Source: Nemertoderma westbladi (Eukaryota; Xenacoelomorpha; Nemertodermatida; Nemertodermatidae). From it: a stretch of DNA of 50,932 bases. Shown piece after piece: positions 46,827 to 50,932 of the stretch; the stretch's first letter is position 1, and each line of letters begins with the position of its first letter. The notes under the pieces are model-generated. The model was given only the letters and a program-made list of their open reading frames with translations, was not told where the DNA came from and ran no database searches. The stretch lies in NCBI GenBank assembly GCA_032718475.1, contig JAUCBJ010003018.1, forward strand, positions 1 through 50,932, read 5' to 3'. The position numbers and the translations under genes are program-made.

Positions 46827-49800
46827 CTTGTTGCTGCGTCGCCAACGACTCCGGTGGGCGCCACTGCATCGCCCATGACTCTGGCTGGTGCCACTGCATC
46901 ACCCACGACTACGGCAGGCACCACTATGTCCCCCACTACTCCAGTGGGCGCCACTGCATCGCCCATGACTTCGGCGGGCGTCACTGCGTCGCCCACAACT
47001 CCGGCGGGCGCTACTGCGTCGGCCACTATTCCTGCGGGCGCCACTGCGGCGCCCACGACTCCGGTGGGCACCACTGCGTCTCCCACGACTACGGTGGGCG
47101 CCACTATGTCCCCCACTACTCTAGCGGGTGCCACTGCGTCGCCCATGACTCCGGTGGGTGTCACTGCATCACCCATGACTCCGGCGGGCGCTACTGCATC
47201 GGCCACGACTCCTGCGGGCGCCACTGCGTTGCCCACGACTCCGGCGGGCGCCCCTGCATCGCCCATGACTCCGGCGGGTGCTACTGCGTCGGCTACGACT
47301 CCTGCGGGCGCCACTGCGTCACCCATGACTCTGGTTGGCGCCACTGCGTCGGCCACTACTCCTGCGGGCGCCACTGTGTCGCCCACGACTCCGGCGGGCG
47401 TCACTGCATCGCCCATGACTCCGGCGTGCGTCACTGCGTCGCCCATGACTCCGGCGGGCGCTACTGTGTCGGCTACGACTCCTGCGGGCGCAACTGCGTC
47501 GCCCACGACTCCGGCGGGCGCCCCTGCATCGCCCACGACTCCGGCGGGCATCACTGCGTCGCCCACGACTCCGGCGGGCGCTACTGCATCGGCCACGACT
47601 CCTGCGGGCGCCACTGCGTCGCCCATGACTCTGGTTGGCGCCACTGCGTCGGCCACTACTCCTGCGGGTGCCACTGCGTCACCCACGACTCCGGCGGGCG
47701 TCACTGCATCGCCCACGACTCCGGCGGGCGTCACTGCGTCGCCCACGACTCCGGCGGGCGCTACTGAGTCGGCCATGACTCCTGCGGGTGCCACTACGTC
47801 GGCCACTACTCCGGCGGGCGCAACCGCGTCGCCGAAATGTAAACCAAATACCCAGAACAACAGCAAACAATCGTTTCCATATATAATATCAAGCAATGTT
47901 TTCCATTTTGCGTCAAAGATACATTTGCTTAAAGAAATGGTGTTTTTAACTGGCTACTCTATAGTCGCAATCCAAGAAACAAAGCTAGACAAGAATATTT
48001 CCGATGGTAGTATTGTCATTGAGGATTATCACTTCGAAAGATTGGACAGAAAAATCGAAAATTTTACTAAAGAAAAGGGGGGAGGTGGACTTCTTACATA
48101 CACAAGTAAATCGTGGTGCCCTAATAAACCAGCGGTTATCGGAAGTGTATCACTGCCAGACATGGAATTGCTGGCAATTGCCTGTCGACCCAGATTTCTG
48201 CCGTCGGTGTATTCGTGTGTGATAATTATTAACATCTATATTAGACCGCAGGCTAAGTGGCCTGTCACTCGTAAAGAACTGAGAAAGATTTTCTCAACGA
48301 TTATGCGTCTGCATCCCCGTGGGTTTTTAATTGCTGTTGGCGACATCAATAAGAGTAAGTTAGGCTACCTAGAATCAATCAACCTTCATAACCTGGTGGA
48401 ACAGCCTACTTTCATTCCCGCTAATTCACAATTGGATATTGCGTATGTGTCTAACAGAGATGTCTACAACTGTATTGTGGGGGCACCTATTGGCCCTGAT
48501 CATTATTCTATTTACCTTGAACCGCTGGAAAATTGCGAAAATCTTTATAAACGTAGAGTCCAAACTCGTTTATCGCGGAATTTGAGTGCTACAAATGAAA
48601 ACATGGATAGAGTTCGTCAAATCTTTGAGGAAACGGATTGGAGTATTTTCAGAGATGATGATGTTAGTACATCAGTGGATCAAACTGAATCATACATTAA
48701 ATTTGTAATAGATGAAAATCTTCCAGTAAAAAGGAAAAAGGTAATATCCGCTACTTCTAGAATGCCAATAGTTGAATTAAAACCATTGTTAAAGGACAAA
48801 TTGAAAGCAATTCGAAACGGTGATAAAGCACTTCGAAATGGGATTCAACGAAAGATAAACCGATTGGTTCTCAATAGCAGACAGAAGAGTTTTCGTTCGA
48901 TGACGAAAACGGAATTATATGCTTGTTGTCAGTTGCCTTTAAAGGGCAAGCGATTAAAAACTAGTTTCAACGAAGATGAAGTTGAAAAATTGAGCAAATT
49001 TTTTGTTAGATTTAATGAAGATACTCCAAAGGATGACGATGTGTTTTCTGGAACAATATATCCCAACGAAACAGTAATTACTCCGAAACAGGTGGAGGAC
49101 AAATTTAGAGTTTTGGATGCGAAGACAGCTTGCGGACCTGGGATAGCGGACGCATCCATCTACAAAACTTTTGCGAGGGAACTTAGCATCCCCTACGCCA
49201 CTATGTACACACAGAGCTTCCAGTCACAAAAGTATCCCCTGGAATGGAAAAAGGCATATGTGTCATCGTTGGCTAAGAGTAAAGATTCAACTATAGAAGA
49301 CATGAAAACATTTCGACCGGTATGTGTTTCTCCAATTAGTGCTCGCGGTATAGACAAGCTTGCACTTGAGATGTTTCGAATGGCTACTGAATTATCAGAC
49401 GATAATTGCCAATTCGCTTATAAAAAGAATCGATCAACGGCAGATGCAGTAATTACTTTAATCCATCAAATTTCATCTGCATTGGACACACCATCAACAA
49501 TAGCAAAATGCATTTTCATAGACTACTCTTCAGCGTTCAATACGGTTCTTCAGCGCAAGTTTCTAAATAAACTGTTGAACGAGTTATCCCCAGAATATAA
49601 ATGGCTAGCAACCTGGATTCATTCTTATATGAATAACTTTCGACAAATCGTTAAATCAGGAACGGTAATGTCGGCTGAGCAAGCAGTGACAGTCGGTTTC
49701 CCTCAAGGCGGGCCCATGAGCGGACCTTTATTTACGAAAAATACAGATGATATTAAATCCACAGACAATTCTATAGCGAAATATTCCGATGACACGCGGA

Positions 49801-50525
49801 CCCAAAAAGCGATTACAAATTGGTCAGATAACTTAGTATATGAAAATACGATTGCAAATATAATCGAAAGATCTATTGAGAAAAATTTAAAGATTAATCC
49901 TAAGAAGTCAGAGGAGCTTTGCTTCATACCTCGAAACTTACAAAATGAGCTACTGCTTGATATTTCTGCATCACGTATTGTAATTGATGGTAAATGTGTT
50001 CCACGTCCCACAGCGGTAAAATATTTAGGTGTATTTATTTCCCAAGATTTATCGTGGAACCAGCATGTCAATCACGTTGTTCATAAAGCTAATTACTCAG
50101 TGCGACAATTTAGCTTTATAGTTCGATTTTTAACTGAGAGAACGGCTATATTCATTTTTAACACATATATTTTACCGATTTATACATACTGTGCTGTTGC
50201 CTGGGTACCGAATATTACTGAAAAGCTGCGGAAAAAACTACGTAGGCCGATTTCGCTATATGCCAAACATTCAAAAGTTAATAAACAGATGCTTTTTGAT
50301 ATTGTAAATGGTTGTTATAAAGGTATTTTTAAGAAAATGGTCGACAAAATTATAGATTCAAAAGATCATCCGTTGCATAAATCGTTGTTAGCACATACCT
50401 CTAGAAATGCCTCAACTAGGAACAATTTTGCCATATCTTACTGTCGTACTCACAATTATAGAAACTCTTTTATACCAACTGCACTGCGTTTTTTGAACAA
50501 GCCGGAAACTTTACAATATTTGTAG
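46824..50525 (+). CDS. LINE ORF2 protein: repeat linker, APE endonuclease, reverse transcriptase
   Basis: Open from the codon after ORF1's TGA; no ATG precedes the repeat tract (the first in-frame ATG is 46875, inside it). About 330 residues of Thr/Ala/Pro-Ser decapeptide repeats come first. Then an APE endonuclease: SNVFHF, QETKL (Glu), GGGGLL, NIYIRP, VGDIN (Asp, Asn), QLDIAYVS and GPDHYS (Asp, His). The reverse transcriptase has FRPVCVSP, FAYKKNRSTADA, CIFIDYSSAFNTV (motif A), GFPQGGPMSGPLF (motif B) and KYSDDTRTQKA (motif C, 49782-49793), where Ser replaces the usual Ala of YADD. The C-terminal HPLHKSL region is LINE-like. Likely made by stop-codon readthrough or reinitiation. Confidence 0.9.
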   Translation, partial: LLVAASPTTPVGATASPMTLAGATASPTTTAGTTMSPTTPVGATASPMTSAGVTASPTTPAGATASATIPAGATAAPTTPVGTTASPTTTVGATMSPTTLAGATASPMTPVGVTASPMTPAGATASATTPAGATALPTTPAGAPASPMTPAGATASATTPAGATASPMTLVGATASATTPAGATVSPTTPAGVTASPMTPACVTASPMTPAGATVSATTPAGATASPTTPAGAPASPTTPAGITASPTTPAGATASATTPAGATASPMTLVGATASATTPAGATASPTTPAGVTASPTTPAGVTASPTTPAGATESAMTPAGATTSATTPAGATASPKCKPNTQNNSKQSFPYIISSNVFHFASKIHLLKEMVFLTGYSIVAIQETKLDKNISDGSIVIEDYHFERLDRKIENFTKEKGGGGLLTYTSKSWCPNKPAVIGSVSLPDMELLAIACRPRFLPSVYSCVIIINIYIRPQAKWPVTRKELRKIFSTIMRLHPRGFLIAVGDINKSKLGYLESINLHNLVEQPTFIPANSQLDIAYVSNRDVYNCIVGAPIGPDHYSIYLEPLENCENLYKRRVQTRLSRNLSATNENMDRVRQIFEETDWSIFRDDDVSTSVDQTESYIKFVIDENLPVKRKKVISATSRMPIVELKPLLKDKLKAIRNGDKALRNGIQRKINRLVLNSRQKSFRSMTKTELYACCQLPLKGKRLKTSFNEDEVEKLSKFFVRFNEDTPKDDDVFSGTIYPNETVITPKQVEDKFRVLDAKTACGPGIADASIYKTFARELSIPYATMYTQSFQSQKYPLEWKKAYVSSLAKSKDSTIEDMKTFRPVCVSPISARGIDKLALEMFRMATELSDDNCQFAYKKNRSTADAVITLIHQISSALDTPSTIAKCIFIDYSSAFNTVLQRKFLNKLLNELSPEYKWLATWIHSYMNNFRQIVKSGTVMSAEQAVTVGFPQGGPMSGPLFTKNTDDIKSTDNSIAKYSDDTRTQKAITNWSDNLVYENTIANIIERSIEKNLKINPKKSEELCFIPRNLQNELLLDISASRIVIDGKCVPRPTAVKYLGVFISQDLSWNQHVNHVVHKANYSVRQFSFIVRFLTERTAIFIFNTYILPIYTYCAVAWVPNITEKLRKKLRRPISLYAKHSKVNKQMLFDIVNGCYKGIFKKMVDKIIDSKDHPLHKSLLAHTSRNASTRNNFAISYCRTHNYRNSFIPTALRFLNKPETLQYL
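46834..47833 (+). repeat. 30-bp coding minisatellite (about 33 units) at the start of LINE ORF2
   Basis: Exact 30-bp period over 1.0 kb; each unit encodes a decapeptide of the form ATASPTTPAG. Synonymous and conservative variants predominate (T/C at third positions, Val for Ala). Because 30 is a multiple of three and the unit lacks stops, two other frames are also open for long distances, but those are by-products. Confidence 0.95.
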
Positions 50526-50932
50526 TAACAATATTGTTATTACATCTTTTCGGCCATAGTACCGTGTTTTACTTTGATTATCTTTTTTTTTAGAAAATAC
50601 CGTTTTAATTTTTATTTGACTAGTATAATTCTAATTTTTGTAATATCTGCATCATTATATGAACTCATTTCCTGCCATATATATAGTTTTTATATATCTG
50701 CCTTATATGAATTGTCCCAACTTGTTGAATATCATAGTACTTAATGATAGGTTCGATTTTAGCTCTTAAAGTGTGCATATTTTAATTAATATTTTGAAAT
50801 TTTTAATAGATCACGGTAATATAACTTAATCTACATAGCGTATTTTATAATCATATACATTTCTTTTTACTTTAATTGCTTGATGTGCATTAATAATATT
50901 CCTCTTTATATATCCATATACGGGAATAAAAG
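50526..50932 (+). other. LINE 3' UTR and flanking AT-rich DNA
   Basis: AT-rich sequence after the ORF2 stop with no ORF. The 3' end of the element is not evident; no poly-A or clear short tandem tail is visible before the window ends. Confidence 0.45.

Larger units (their letters stand above)
45675..50525 (+). mobile_element. full-coding two-ORF LINE (APE-type non-LTR retrotransposon)
   Basis: ORF1 and ORF2 form one continuous frame of 1617 codons interrupted only by TGA at 46821-46823. ORF1 is a nucleic-acid-binding type protein; ORF2 carries an APE-like endonuclease and a reverse transcriptase. No RNase H domain is evident. Coordinates given are the coding span; the UTR ends are not determined, and no target duplication was identified. 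The intact frames suggest recent activity. The endonuclease-RT organisation and C-terminal region fit the CR1/jockey group broadly; I do not assign a clade. Confidence 0.93.

Noticed and set aside
46772-47896. 374-residue minus-strand ORF and 315-residue plus-strand ORF over the 30-bp repeats
   Set aside because: A 30-bp stop-free unit opens several frames at once; only the frame leading into the endonuclease/RT makes sense.

Overview
This is animal (metazoan) nuclear DNA. Evidence: a multi-exon anoctamin gene with GT-AG introns in consistent phase, a NEK8-type kinase, a SOSS-B single-strand DNA binding protein, a C2H2 zinc-finger gene, LINE retrotransposons, an IS630/Tc1/mariner-type element with TA target duplications, tRNA-headed SINE fragments and several foldback elements. 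Non-coding DNA is AT-rich, has 24-26 nt poly-C/poly-G tracts and is rich in the palindrome-like word AGGCCTA. That suggests a marine invertebrate, perhaps a deuterostome, but I cannot name the species.

Layout. 1-1.04 kb: 3' end of a truncated LINE. 3.6-4.6 kb (+): intronless five-finger C2H2 gene. 6.3-8.2 kb (-): intronless NEK8-like kinase/RCC1 gene. 8.34-8.83 kb (-): second, internally deleted copy of the LINE fragment. 9.45-10.0 kb (-): intronless SOSS-B/NABP gene. 12.87-44.05 kb (-): seven consecutive internal exons of an ANO3-6-type anoctamin (TMEM16), 927 nt coding in unbroken phase, with earlier and later exons not found here. 45.7-50.5 kb (+): an apparently full-coding two-ORF APE-type LINE.

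The remarkable part is the anoctamin gene. Four of its exon-intron junctions are embedded in tandem repeats whose unit is a copy of that same junction. Exon 1's donor is the first unit of a roughly 20 kb, 25-bp array (about 800 copies, each carrying GTTAGT). Exon 2's donor is the first of 69 identical-phase 50-bp units (42 nt of exon end plus 8 nt of intron, each carrying GTAAGT). Exon 3's donor is duplicated as two 20-bp units. Exon 7's acceptor is the last of nine acceptors in a 65-bp array. In every case the authentic site is at the exon-proximal edge and the copies fill the intron. I infer recurrent splice-junction-seeded minisatellite growth in one gene; whether the copies are spliced is unknown.

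A second unusual system is the LINE at the right end: ORF1 and ORF2 lie in the same frame, separated by one TGA codon followed by CTA, the known UGA-CUA readthrough context. Immediately afterwards comes a 1 kb, 30-bp coding minisatellite that would make a Thr/Ala/Pro-rich linker before the endonuclease and reverse transcriptase. The three small genes on the left are each intronless. They may be independent genes or may be nested in a long downstream anoctamin intron if that gene continues leftward.
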